This document shows positions 1 through 9,282 of a stretch of DNA of 52,210 nucleotides, piece after piece; the stretch's first letter is position 1; every line of letters begins with the position of its first letter. Source of the stretch: Chara braunii (taxonomy: Eukaryota > Streptophyta > Charophyceae > Charales > Characeae); NCBI GenBank assembly GCA_003427395.1, contig BFEA01000070.1, positions 1,599,254-1,651,463 on the forward strand, written 5' to 3'. The notes under the pieces are model-generated. The model was given only the letters and a program-made list of their open reading frames with translations. It was not told where the DNA came from and did not search any database. The position numbers were made by a program, and so were the translations under genes.

Positions 1-145
1 ATATATATATCGTCACAAATAGTATATATATATATATATCTTCTCCCTCTCTGCCTATGGTTTACCGGGCAGTTCTATTTGTGACGATATATATATATAT
101 ATAGAACTGCCCGGTAAACCGTAGGCAAAGAGAGAGAAGAGGATA
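1..145. repeat. AT-flanked foldback repeat, about 46-bp core
   Basis: A core of about 46 bp (contains AACTGCCCGGTAAACC followed by a GTAGGCAGAGAG-like stretch) occurs twice in opposite orientations: minus strand at about 39-86 and plus strand at about 103-140, with (TA)n between and outside. Both cores carry a CGTCACAAA-type lead-in or its remnant. Two further plus-strand copies lie at 47066-47155, also embedded in (TA)n. This looks like a small dispersed element associated with AT microsatellites; the family is not recognised. Confidence 0.7.
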
Positions 146-159
146 ACAAACGAGGGGCT

Positions 160-162
<3 letters not shown>

Positions 163-211
<49 letters not shown>
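163..211. repeat. (AT)n microsatellite
   Basis: Uninterrupted alternating A/T of about 24 repeats. Short Tyr/Ile reading frames through it are artefacts. Confidence 0.95.
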
Positions 212-212
<1 letters not shown>

Positions 213-620
213 TCCGTGATTTAAGGAGGGTTCCACCCAATGAGCTAATTGCACAACAGCAAGAGCAAAATACTGAAAATATTCAATTCGCTCCTCGTTG
301 AACTTCACATCTGTTGTAGTTTGTTATAGCTAAGGGCGTACTCACACAAGCACGATCTTAAATTGATCTGACTGTATATACGGCCGCACTTGGATGCATG
401 TGACCGCAAAACCTGTGGTGCATTGTGTATGGCAGCCAAATGCAGGTGGACATAGGACTCGAGGGAGGGCAATTCATCTCTGGGCAGGAGTTATCCTGTA
501 AGCTAAACTGGCTAGTGCTGCCAGTCGTACTCGCCGGGTAGAATTGTGAGGATCCCCGGCCTCTGGTTATCTTTGACAATTTAAAAAGGTAATTTCCTTA
601 TTAAAAAAAAGAAAAATCTT
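212..620. other. No gene seen
   Basis: No coding, RNA or repeat feature could be supported in this stretch. Confidence 0.5.
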
Positions 621-684
621 CAATCTAGTGGGCCTATGGCCAACCCGACTCTCTTTTGGGGTTGGCCATACTCCCAACAGATTG
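621..684. repeat. Foldback with 26-bp arms
   Basis: Left arm 621-646 and right arm 659-684 are inverted copies matching at 22 of 26 positions. The inner 12 bp (TATGGCCAACCC against GGGTTGGCCATA) are perfect, with a 12-nt loop. It could be a tiny MITE or a template-switch palindrome. Confidence 0.75.
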
Positions 685-685
685 A

Positions 686-765
686 AAATATTTTGGCGGA
701 AAGCTTCCTTTGAAGTTTCCTTTGCACCGGCGTGCCCAGTGTTAAACCACTAGCACACGGCCCCA
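686..765. repeat. Dispersed repeat A, copy 1
   Basis: Shares GCCCAGTGTTAAACCACYAG and flanking bases with 8190-8252. Read on the minus strand, the AGTGGTTTAACACTGGGC stretch loosely resembles a polymerase III A box, so a degenerate SINE is possible, but no convincing B box follows. Confidence 0.55.
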
Positions 766-959
766 GCCTTGCAGAAAGTCTCAGTCACCACAAGCAAAAC
801 TCGGAGGCTTGTTTGGAATGTTTACACACATGTGGGACCCATTTAAAGAGATCGTATGATCAATGATGCGAAAAACATGTTGCGCACACGCGGCCCGAGG
901 CGCTTTTGAAAAAAAAATTTTGATGGTCTCCGAAGTGGTGCAGATTTCATGCTGACACC

Positions 960-1300
960 CGCGGGTCGATGTGTGGTGTACTACTGGTGCTCTTAGGAGA
1001 GGAGGAGGAGGGGAGCAAAGATCTCTTTACTTTTTCGTGTAATACATGTAAAACATTGATCATGGGATCACGAGTACTGAACTCAGGTTTTTTGTGACTC
1101 AAATACCACACAAAGGGTCTCGCTCCACTATTCTCGAAATGTGCAAAACGAGAGCTAATCTTCCGGTAGAACATGGAAGTATACAACGACATGATTTTTG
1201 TCTTTTGTGCATATAAAGAGTAATGGAGAGAGACTCAAACTCTTATCTATCCTATCCCCCTGCTTGTGGGACCTTGCCCCCACACTCGACACAGCACGCC
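960..1300. repeat. Dispersed repeat B, copy 1
   Basis: Similar blocks in the same order recur at 22484-22672 (GGTAATACATGTAAAA, GGGATCACGAGTA and a CTATCCTATCCC block). The part around 1135-1210 (AATCTTCCGGTAGAACATGG, TTTTTGTCTTTTG) recurs at about 51340-51421. No protein is encoded. The class is unknown. Confidence 0.65.
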
Positions 1301-1398
1301 AAAAACTACAATTTTTTTATTTTTTTTTCCCCAACAACGTTTTCAAAGTTCAAACTTTAAACTTAAAAAAAAAAAAAAAAAACATTTCAAAATTCAAA

Positions 1399-4300
1399 CT
1401 TCAAAATGAATATTCAAGAGCTTTGGCTAAACAAAGGCACCAAAACGAACAGTTACACAAAAGAATTGAAGAGCTTTAACAAACAGAGATTCATACTAAA
1501 GATCCAGACCAACTAAACCCGATTGCCAATGAAATTCAAAATCTAGAGGAACAATTAATGAGACATATGGAATACAGGTGGCAGGGGATGAAAATCAGAG
1601 GAAAATTAAAAAAAAATCAAATGGAAGGGTCTATGGATGCAAGATTCTTTGCAATGGCAAGAGCAAATTCAGGCAGAACCACAATTAAGGCTCTATCTAA
1701 CCCCTTTGATGCTAATGAACCTCTGGCTACTTCATCGGCTGCTTGTAACAAATTTGCTAGGGATTTCTTTAAGAAACTTTTCTTATCAAGAACTAAAAAT
1801 ATCCCAAAAGCTCAACATTTAAACCAAATTGACGATTTCCTTCAGCCCATGAGGCGATCCCTATCAGATAATCAGAGAGAGGAGATTGATAAACCTCTCA
1901 GAAAAGAGGAAGTATGGAAGACACTAATGCTAATGGAGGGGGAAAAGACCTCGGGGATCGACGACTTTCCCAAGGAATTTTGGGAAGCAATGTGGGACAC
2001 TATGTCCCAACTTGAAGACCTTATGGACTTTTATCAGACAGTATGGAACACAGGGGTAATGGGGGAAATTGACAGTCAAGGGGTTCTAACTCTCTTATAC
2101 AAGAAAGGGGAAAAGACAGATATAAGGAACTATCGTCCCATCACCTTGTTAACGGTAGTATACAAGCTTGTGGTCAAGATATTGGCAGACAGATTGACAA
2201 AGGTAATAACAAATATCATTCACCCAGCATAAATAGGATTCATATCATGAAGGAACATACAGGATAATATCCTCTTGATTAACGAACTCATCAAAGTCAC
2301 ACGCCAATCTAGGCACAATGCAACATTCATATTTATAGACTTTAAAAATGCATATGACCATGTTGACTGGGTGTTCCTAGACAAATGTCTGGGAAAAATG
2401 AATTTTGGCCCTAACTTTAGAAGATGGGTAGAAATTATACACCAGAATGCAACAACCAGAACAATGGTAAATGGTAACTTAGCCCCCCCTATTAATCTGG
2501 AGAGATCAGTCAGGCAAGGAGATCCACTAGCACCATTTCTCTTTGTAATTATAATGGAAGCCCTGGCAGCAAACTTGAGACAAAAGAGGGACATCAAAAA
2601 AATTAAAATAACTTCGATCCCTGAGGATGCAATCCCAGTGTGTTCTCTGTTTGCTGATGACCTCTCGCTTATGCTGGAAGCATCTGAGGATAATCTAAGC
2701 GCCCTCCAAAAACTAATAAATCGATTCTGTAGATTATATGGCATAAAAATAAACTGGGTAAACAAAACACTTGGGTGGTAGATCCATCATCAAGGTGTCC
2801 GGCCACCAGAAATCCCAAAGATTCAATGGCTACCATTTGATTCCCCAGTCAGGGTCCTAGGTATCAATCTATCAGTCGCGGACAAACCTACCTCCAATAA
2901 CGAAAAGATCCTACAGGCCGCTCATGCTAAATTGGAGAACTGGAAAAACAAGCACACCTCTATTTTTGGGAGGGTCCTAATCATCAACAATGTTGTATTG
3001 GGGTCTATCTGGTACAAATCAGCTATATGGGTCGTTGACAAAACCCCAATCAAAGCGTTTCATCAAAGTCTCAGGGCGTTCCTATGGAGAGGGAACCATG
3101 ACCTCAAAAGTGTGATCAGCAGGGTTGCCTGGTCCGCAATTATTCAACCAAAATCAAGAGGTGGGCTAGGTCTCATCGACCCTACTCTCCAATCTATGAC
3201 ACTATCCATCCAATAGATCATCAGGCTTCTCTTTAGCCCACAAACCCCATGGACCATCCTAGCATGGCAACAGATTAAGAGGTTGACACATTTAACTAAT
3301 GAATTAGTTGATCCTTTGATGTGGTTGGAAAATCGAGCCTGGGCTCTTCCAAGGAGTAAAAAGATCGAAGGGGATGATGCCCCCTCTGACGACAGGGAAG
3401 AGGCCAGAAGAGACCTCAGTAGGGATCCATTCTGGATCTCCCTTATCAAGACCTGGAGAAAATTACCCTTACCTGATAAAATTCATCCTAATAGATGGGA
3501 GAAAGTTTGTCAGCAACCCTTGTTTAACAACACATGGATACGAGACGATCAAGGAATCACGTTGCATTGTAATAACTCCCCTTGGAAATGGTGGATTAAG
3601 AAGGGAGTAGTCAGAATCAAGGATATTTGGAACAAAGAATCCAAGGATTGGGTTACCCAGGAGGAAATTCAGGAGAGACTAAGATATTGCTATCATCGGG
3701 AGACAGCCTTGGAAAGAATTATAGAATACATACCCTTGGACTGGGTCCGCATCCTCATGAAATGCCCCGAAATCAAAACCAATGGTTGGGTGACCTTCAC
3801 TGACAGCAATCACCTAAAGGTAATGTACTGAAAGTTTAAAGAAGACAATAGAACAACTCCCCAATCAGAGGACGAAATCAGATGGGTTACTAAGGATCAA
3901 ATTTTTAGAATTAGAGTATTACAGATTGGGAATGAATGGCTGGCCTTCATACCTAGCACTCCCATATCGCACCTACCAATGGACCCAGTTGTATGGAAGT
4001 GGGGGTCGCAACTCAAAAAGAACATAAATTATACCAGATCCCTCCATACCCTGTCAGTCAAATCAGCATACAGAATGTTGTGTCCAACGATCAACCTCAG
4101 GGATAGAGTATCTGACAGATGGATGAGACATCCAAATCTCAGCATGAACGACCTGAAAAACATTAAGTGGTTTCACAGCAAAAACCTTAAGCCAGCCAAA
4201 ATAGCATCCCTCCAATGGCAGATTGAACACAAATGCCTCCCTACTAATGACTGGTTAATAGAGAGAATGTCACAGGACAAGAACAACCATGTCCAACCCT

Positions 4301-4940
4301 GGTGCAAGCTATGCAGATCGGCTTATCCAAGTATAAAGATTCTGGAGACAATTGAACACATTTTTCTCCAATGTCCAGGTTCAATTTGGCTTTGGAGATG
4401 GTGGGACAGAATCTGGAATAACTTAGAAACAAAGACTCAGTGGCCATGGGGATGGAAACCCCTTTTATTGGAAGCATGGAATGTTGTCCCATTCGATGAA
4501 TTTACTCATAATCTATTTATTCTTTGTAGGAGGGCAGTCTTATGGGTCATTTGGAGGAGAAGATGCATCTATGAATGGGAAGGAGCCAGGATAGATGGTC
4601 CGGAATTCACCGAACCATCAAGGAACAGATTCAGACAGGCATCCGACATCAATGTGAACTTACTAAGGAGAAAATCCATTTTTTATCAAACAAAAAGGAA
4701 ATTTCCCAGCAAATACAACAGTTCAATTTAGTCTGGCTTGGTGGGATACAGGGGGGAGGGATTGGAAAGGTAGTATGGGAAGGAGCTACTGAGGCGGAAG
4801 TTGGGGTCATCAAAAGAAATTACGACTCCTCAATCCCCTTGAGACCCCTCTCAGATTTTCCTGACCCGTTCCCACCACCCCCTAATGTGGTTGTCCCCAA
4901 TTCTTGGCTTGGAATCGGAGATGATATGGGAATAGGATAA
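1399..4940 (+). pseudogene. LINE-1 ORF2 remnant (reverse transcriptase and zf-RVT)
   Basis: One reading frame stays recognisable from 1399 to about 4600, interrupted by stops at 1477, 2230, 2248, 2779, 3214 and 3829. A frameshift near 4600 moves the C-terminus into another frame that ends at 4940. Visible RT signatures are RNYRPITLLTVVYK, FIFIDFKNAYDHVDW (motif A), RSVRQGDPLAPFLF (motif B) and SLFADDLS (motif C, FADD variant with both Asp present). The C-terminal zinc finger shows WCKLC and then EHIFLQC around 4300-4375. Aligning by eye with LINE-2 and LINE-3 gives Gln at the 2230 stop and Trp at 2779 and 3214. The element is certainly non-autonomous now. It would have encoded the cytoplasmic or nuclear RT of a plant L1-clade LINE. 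Confidence 0.9.
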
Positions 4941-5142
4941 CTACTTCTACCAGGTACAGTTTTGCTAGAGAGATCTGTGCTGTGTTCCCATAGAGCGGAA
5001 CAGATTGAGGGGCACAAGGTAGGCAATTCAAACACAGATCGAAGAAGAGCCACTGCTATCATCGAAGTCAGTAGTTTCTCATCAGTACCAGAGCTTAAGA
5101 GTTCAATCTGGCGCCATTCTATAGAGGGTGAAGAGGTACAGG

Positions 5143-5255
5143 GGACGCTGGGCCCGATTCCCAGCAAGTGCTCCCCTTTCATTCGTTGTATTACAACACA
5201 AGGGACGCTGGACCCGTTTTTCAGCAGGTGCAGCTCCCCACCAATAGATTGGAGC
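5143..5255 (+). ncRNA. LINE-1 3'UTR: two copies of the double-hairpin module
   Basis: Copy 1 has hairpin 1 at 5147-5165 (GCTGGG-CCCGATT-CCCAGC). Copy 2 has hairpin 1 at 5207-5225 (GCTGGA-CCCGTTT-TTCAGC, one G-U pair), followed by hairpin 2 (GCTCC, a 13-nt loop containing CACCAATAGATT, GGAGC). The outermost loop-side pair is A-T in most copies but G-C here in copy 1, a compensatory change. The module lies about 70-180 nt upstream of the poly(A). It is a candidate RNA element of the LINE transcript, not a known ncRNA gene. Confidence 0.6.
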
Positions 5256-5318
5256 CCCCAGTGTGTCAGGTAGGAGTGTATGCTCTTACCATCACTCCAA
5301 TCTGATACCACGGGTTTC

Positions 5319-5356
<38 letters not shown>

Positions 5357-5358
<2 letters not shown>

Positions 5359-6535
5359 TCATACCCAATATTACCAAGGACTTCGGGGGACCTGGATGGT
5401 GGCGGCGCCGAAGCGCACTAAGCCAACCAGTTGCGCGTAGAAGTTTAGGGTTTCTAGACAGAGCACGGCCGCCATATCCCGGAGCTCATAGCACGGGAAG
5501 GACGGTTTCTCTAGCAGCAACCATTAGTTTCATCATATATGAGTGAAGTCGGTTGTACGCGAAGAGCGGGTTTGTCCCGAGGGCGGAAGGAGAAGGCCGG
5601 ATGAGTGTGAGGGGCAGATTCTTTGAACTTTTCTGAACATGCCGAACTGTAGAACGCGACATTACTCGTCGCGTCCCTCCTACGGAATACGAAGGGAGAT
5701 TCCCGTTTCGTCCGCATTTCACACGACACGACAACAGCGGGGTGCGGTTGCAGTCGGAGCCAAGCGTCTTGTCCCGTTCGGGTATATCTCTATCCCAGCT
5801 CACCCAGATTTGTTTAAATTTCCTGTTTCAGCAAAGCCTCTAACAGTCTCAAACCTCTCATCTTACAAATTTTGTAGCTATTATACCCCGTACGGAAGTC
5901 TTTTGGCTTGTCATAGGTGGGGCTGACAAGTCGCAATAGGAGTAAAGCAAGTTCCTTTCCTTGTGAGCAGCCCGCCTTAGGAGCTGGCAAGGGTTGTCGA
6001 GTTCGTTTGGGTTGATAAAGGATACACCGCAGAGCCCCGAAACCCACGGTGGACCAACTCCTCTAGACCCCCCCCCCTCGTTCGGGAGGATTCTGACACT
6101 AGGGGGCCTCTGGGCAGTCTCTGACAAAAGGGGGGCCACACGGAAGGGGGCTCCACGCGGGAGGGGGCTCCACACGGGGCGAAAGGATAGAACTCCAGAG
6201 AGGTCTGTAGTGATCATTTCGTTTTGGTTTTAGGGCGAACTATTAGGAAGGGAAGGGAAGGGAAGGGGAGGAGCTGGAATATCTACCCATAAGACCTTGT
6301 ACACACTGGAGAAGATGATAGCACTGGAGAGGATGATAGTTAGGGATAATAACTGGAAAGGCAGTGGAAAGTTAACCGGAAAAGCTGACATCGTATATTA
6401 GGCAGAGACGTAAAGCAGCGAACACTCCCGCCGACCCTAAGTGTACGGAGCAGAGCTGGCAGGGATTGAAAAGGGAATGACGCGACGGTTGAATTCTAGT
6501 TGAAGTAAGCTATTTATCTATTGTTCAAGCTAAGA
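5357..6535. other. Organelle-like segment, no gene identified
   Basis: Directly after the LINE-1 tail the sequence changes character: mixed composition, few homopolymers and no retroelement frames. To my eye its style resembles plant mitochondrial spacer DNA, so a nuclear insertion of organellar DNA is possible. I could not identify a gene, tRNA or rRNA in it. Short GGAAGGGAAG repeats (about 6248-6270) and a GGGGGCTCCACRCGGG doublet (about 6146-6178) are present. The organellar origin is a guess. Confidence 0.3.
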
Positions 6536-6541
6536 CGTCCC

Positions 6542-6655
6542 GGGATTCTCTGTTCCCATCGGTGCGTTCGTTCCTTCACTGCTATCGCTGGGTTCTCCAA
6601 AGGGGATTCTCTGTTCCCATCGGTGTGTGTGTTTCTTCACTGCTATCGCTGGGTT
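6542..6655. repeat. 61-bp direct repeat, two copies
   Basis: GGGATTCTCTGTTCCCATCG starts both copies (6542 and 6603), and both end in GCTATCGCTGGGTT. Only a few substitutions separate them, which points to a recent tandem duplication inside the organelle-like segment. Confidence 0.9.
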
Positions 6656-7582
6656 GTATGGAATGACAACCTGTAAGAGAGAACGGATTCCCACGAGACG
6701 GCCCAGACAATTGACACGACAGTGGAACAATGAACTCTAAGATGTTGCGTTCACCAGATGAATCTTCCGCTGGAACATGGCGAGATACAGCACCACATGG
6801 AGCCACAGCCATAGGGGAGCTCCAGGAGAATAGGGAGGAGGGAATCTAACAACTGAAGAAGAAAAGGAAAAGAAATGGAAGGGAGGCCACCGTTGTCAGA
6901 TTAGACACAAGATTGAATTTACCTGGGCTGGTTAGTCCGATGATAATACCTCAAGGCCATCGCCCCAAAAAAAAAAAAAAAAAACTCTCCAAAAAAAAAA
7001 ACAAACAAGAATACACCTAAAAGTTAAAACAGTTACAGGCTCCCCGTAGCCTCCCCGGAGGTATTAGGTGTGTCTGCTCATATCAGCACACCTAGCACCT
7101 GACCGGCTTGTTTCTTAAAAAAAAAAAAAAAAAAAAGGAGAAAAAAAAAAAGAAACCGGCGTCTGTCACCAACTCTGCGAGCTGCAGCTCCCAGCTTCTC
7201 AAGTAAGTGCCACCTGGCGCCCTTTTTAATCTCCCATTTTTTCCTTTTTTCTCCTGTCCATTGGTTTCTCATCCCTTCTTTTTTTTTCTTTTTTTTTTTC
7301 AAGTCTAGGGTGTTGTCAAGGCCAGTTACTAGGCACACATTGATCCCCAGAAGCCGTCAGCCGTGCTCTCTCTGAGGCGAGGCCACCACCCATCCCATCC
7401 ACACGTCAGTACTCCTAGTGCATCCCCTATCCCTACTATCCTACCTCAGTGTGACCAGCACTCAGCACTCAGGACCATCACCCTACTAGTATCGAGGGGA
7501 ACTTGGACCGAACAGTAGTGACAGGCACCAGGGCTAGCTACCCAGCCCTGGTTGAAGCATAGTCGAACGTACGGGTACTTCG
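6656..7582. other. No gene; poly(A) and poly(T) tracts
   Basis: Contains A-rich tracts at 6966-6983, 6991-7001 and 7117-7136 and T-rich tracts near 7277-7300, probably tails of short retroposed fragments in both orientations. Apparent lysine- or phenylalanine-rich frames are artefacts of these tracts. The remainder (7310-7582) holds nothing I recognise. Confidence 0.5.
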
Positions 7583-7660
7583 GACGCCAGGTTCAAGCAA
7601 TCACCTATTGGCCCCTAAATTGACGCCAGGCTCAAGCAATCACCTATTGGCCCCTAAATT
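7583..7660. repeat. 39-bp tandem repeat, two copies
   Basis: GACGCCAGGYTCAAGCAATC begins at 7583 and again at 7622. The units differ at a single position within the compared sequence. Confidence 0.9.
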
Positions 7661-7707
7661 GACCAACGAGTAACTGACGCCCTCCATTCTCCCACCACAG
7701 ACCTACC

Positions 7708-7807
7708 GTCTTCACCCGAATAGAACGCCGGTCATTATAGCTGTATTTGATGCATTTTTCAGTCCAGATACGGCCATAATTACCGGGCGTTTTATTCGGG
7801 TGAAGAC
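7708..7807. mobile_element. 100-bp MITE-like foldback with about 31-bp terminal inverted repeats
   Basis: The left end GTCTTCACCCGAATAGAACG (7708 onward) is the near-perfect inverse of the right end, which closes with TTCGGGTGAAGAC at 7807. The arms extend inward to ATTAT. There is no coding capacity. Sequence just inside the left arm (GCTGTATTTGATGC) resembles sequence just outside the right arm (GCTGTATATTTAATGC). The superfamily is unassigned because no clear target duplication is visible. Confidence 0.75.
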
Positions 7808-7929
7808 TGTAGCTGTATATTTAATGCGGGGTACTTATCATAGAGACGCCTATCATCATCATGGGCCAGAACCCAGCAGACCAACCACTCATTCCTAGTG
7901 CCTTCGCGGGCACTCACAGAGTGGAGTCC

Positions 7930-8014
7930 TTTTTTTTTTCTTTTTTCTTTTTTAAAATGGGAACAGCTCCAATCTATTCATGGGGAGCAGCACGTGCTGG
8001 GAACCGGGCCCAGC
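7930..8014 (-). mobile_element. Truncated LINE 3'-end fragment
   Basis: On the minus strand this is the LINE double-hairpin module, with hairpin 1 at 7996-8014 reading GCTGGG-CCCGGTT-CCCAGC, then hairpin 2, then an A-rich tail (T-rich 7930-7955 on plus). It appears to be a severely 5'-truncated copy of the same LINE family. It also shows the G-C version of the covarying pair. Confidence 0.6.
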
Positions 8015-8067
8015 ATCCCTCTGCCAAGATGTCTAGCTACAGCCAGGCTAGGCCACAGCCTGGCTGG

Positions 8068-8127
8068 GCCACGGCCAGGATGTCTAGGCCACGGCCAAGA
8101 TGTCTAGACTACGGCCGAGATGTCTAG
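8068..8127. repeat. 20-bp minisatellite, three units, followed by poly(A)
   Basis: Units of the form GCCACGGCCARGATGTCTAG at 8068, 8088 and 8108, with diverged copies upstream to about 8020. An A22 tract follows at 8138-8159. Dispersed repeat A copy 2 lies just beyond (8190-8252). Confidence 0.85.
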
Positions 8128-8377
8128 GCCATGCGTGAAAAAAAAAAAAAAAAAAAAAAGAGCTCCAGAAAATGACAAAAGTGCATTCTGGCGGGCACCT
8201 TTCTTTGCACGGGCATGCCCAGTGTTAAACCACCAGTAATTGGCCCAGCTATCGATGCCGAGCCGGACGACCCCCTGTGCGCCAAGTTTTTTTTTTTTTT
8301 TTTTTTTACACAGAACAACCCAAGAGGGTGCTAGGGGTGCTGGTAAGAGCAGACACCGCTAGCACTCCTGGGGAGGC

Positions 8378-8864
8378 TCCATCTATTGGTGGGGAGCAGC
8401 ACCTGCTGGGAAGTGGGTCCATGTGCAAGGCCTCCATCCTGGTGGTGGTAAGAAAACCACCGGGATTGAGGCTTGCCTGGCAGGCCGCTCCATCTATTGG
8501 TGGGGAGCATCACCTGCTGGAAACCGGGTCCAGCGTCCCTGAGATACATCTTTCAAAACAGTACATCATTGAATGTGACGCCATTGTGTTGAAAACCGGG
8601 TCCAGCGTCCCATATGCACCTCCACTCTTCCAAACCAAAACTGCGGCGGGGTCAGGAATGGAGGGGAGCACTGGGGGGCACCAGTGGAGTCCTCCTCCCT
8701 CTCCTGACCCCTGCCGTCCACCGGCTATCTTCAAGGCGCCTATTGTGTTGGATTTAAACTGAATTAAACTGGAGCTTTTTTTTTTTTGCTGGAAACCGGG
8801 TCCAGCGTCCCTTACATTCATCTTTTTCAAAGCAGTGACGCCCATTTGCTGGAAACCGGGTCCC
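8378..8864 (-). ncRNA. LINE-2 3'UTR: cluster of double-hairpin modules
   Basis: On the minus strand hairpin 1 (GCTGGACCCGGTTTCCAGC, 6-bp stem, 7-nt loop) is perfect at 8516-8534 and 8788-8806. It has one mismatch at 8588-8606, is degenerate at 8405-8423 and is truncated at 8848-8863. Hairpin 2 (GCTCC, 12-nt loop, GGAGC) accompanies the copies at 8378-8400 and 8489-8515. The modules lie in the same orientation relative to the LINE as in LINE-1. The cluster lies 70-580 nt from the poly(A). Confidence 0.6.
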
Positions 8865-9022
8865 CTCCTCCCCTAACCACTGCCCTCCACTGCCGTCCAC
8901 CAAAAAATCCTCTGGCGCCGATTGCATCATCAAACTCTTCTAGAAAAGACGCTGAAAAATACTGAGAAATTCTATGCCAAAACTGGGGCAAGACCGCCCC
9001 TTGAAAAAGTGGACCAGCGTCC

Positions 9023-9210
9023 CATAAACAAACTGAGATTGAAGTTCATCAGAATGTCTTGTCTGAGAAACAGTCTCTTCCATCCCCAGTCGTCCACTCT
9101 TAAGTGGAGCAGCATCCCATAAGCAGACTGAGATTGAAGTACATCAGAATATCTTGACTGAGGAACAGTCCCTTCCCTCCCCAATCGTCCACTCTTTAAG
9201 CAGAGTGCAA
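9023..9210. repeat. 94-bp tandem repeat in the LINE-2 3'UTR
   Basis: CCATAARCARACTGAGATTG starts units at 9023 and 9117. Both contain CATCAGAATRTCTTG and a CGTCCACTCTT block. Two units, moderately diverged. Confidence 0.85.
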
Positions 9211-9282
9211 TAAGCTTAAGATAACAAAGAAGACAGGGATAGCAGAGTTTTAGAACCACTTCAGAATAGGCATTACCAGGGC

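Larger units (their letters stand above)
1383..5356 (+). mobile_element. LINE-1: 5'-truncated L1-like non-LTR retrotransposon
   Basis: The element starts within ORF2, just before the reverse transcriptase, immediately after an A18 tract (1365-1382). It runs through RT and a zf-RVT zinc finger to a TAA at 4938-4940, then a 3'UTR of about 380 bp and a terminal A34 tail (5323-5356). The endonuclease domain is absent, as expected from incomplete target-primed reverse transcription. The 3'UTR carries two copies of the double-hairpin module found in LINE-2. No target-site duplication was identified. Confidence 0.9.

Noticed and set aside
1-308. Tyr/Ile-rich frames
   Set aside because: Translated (AT)n microsatellite.
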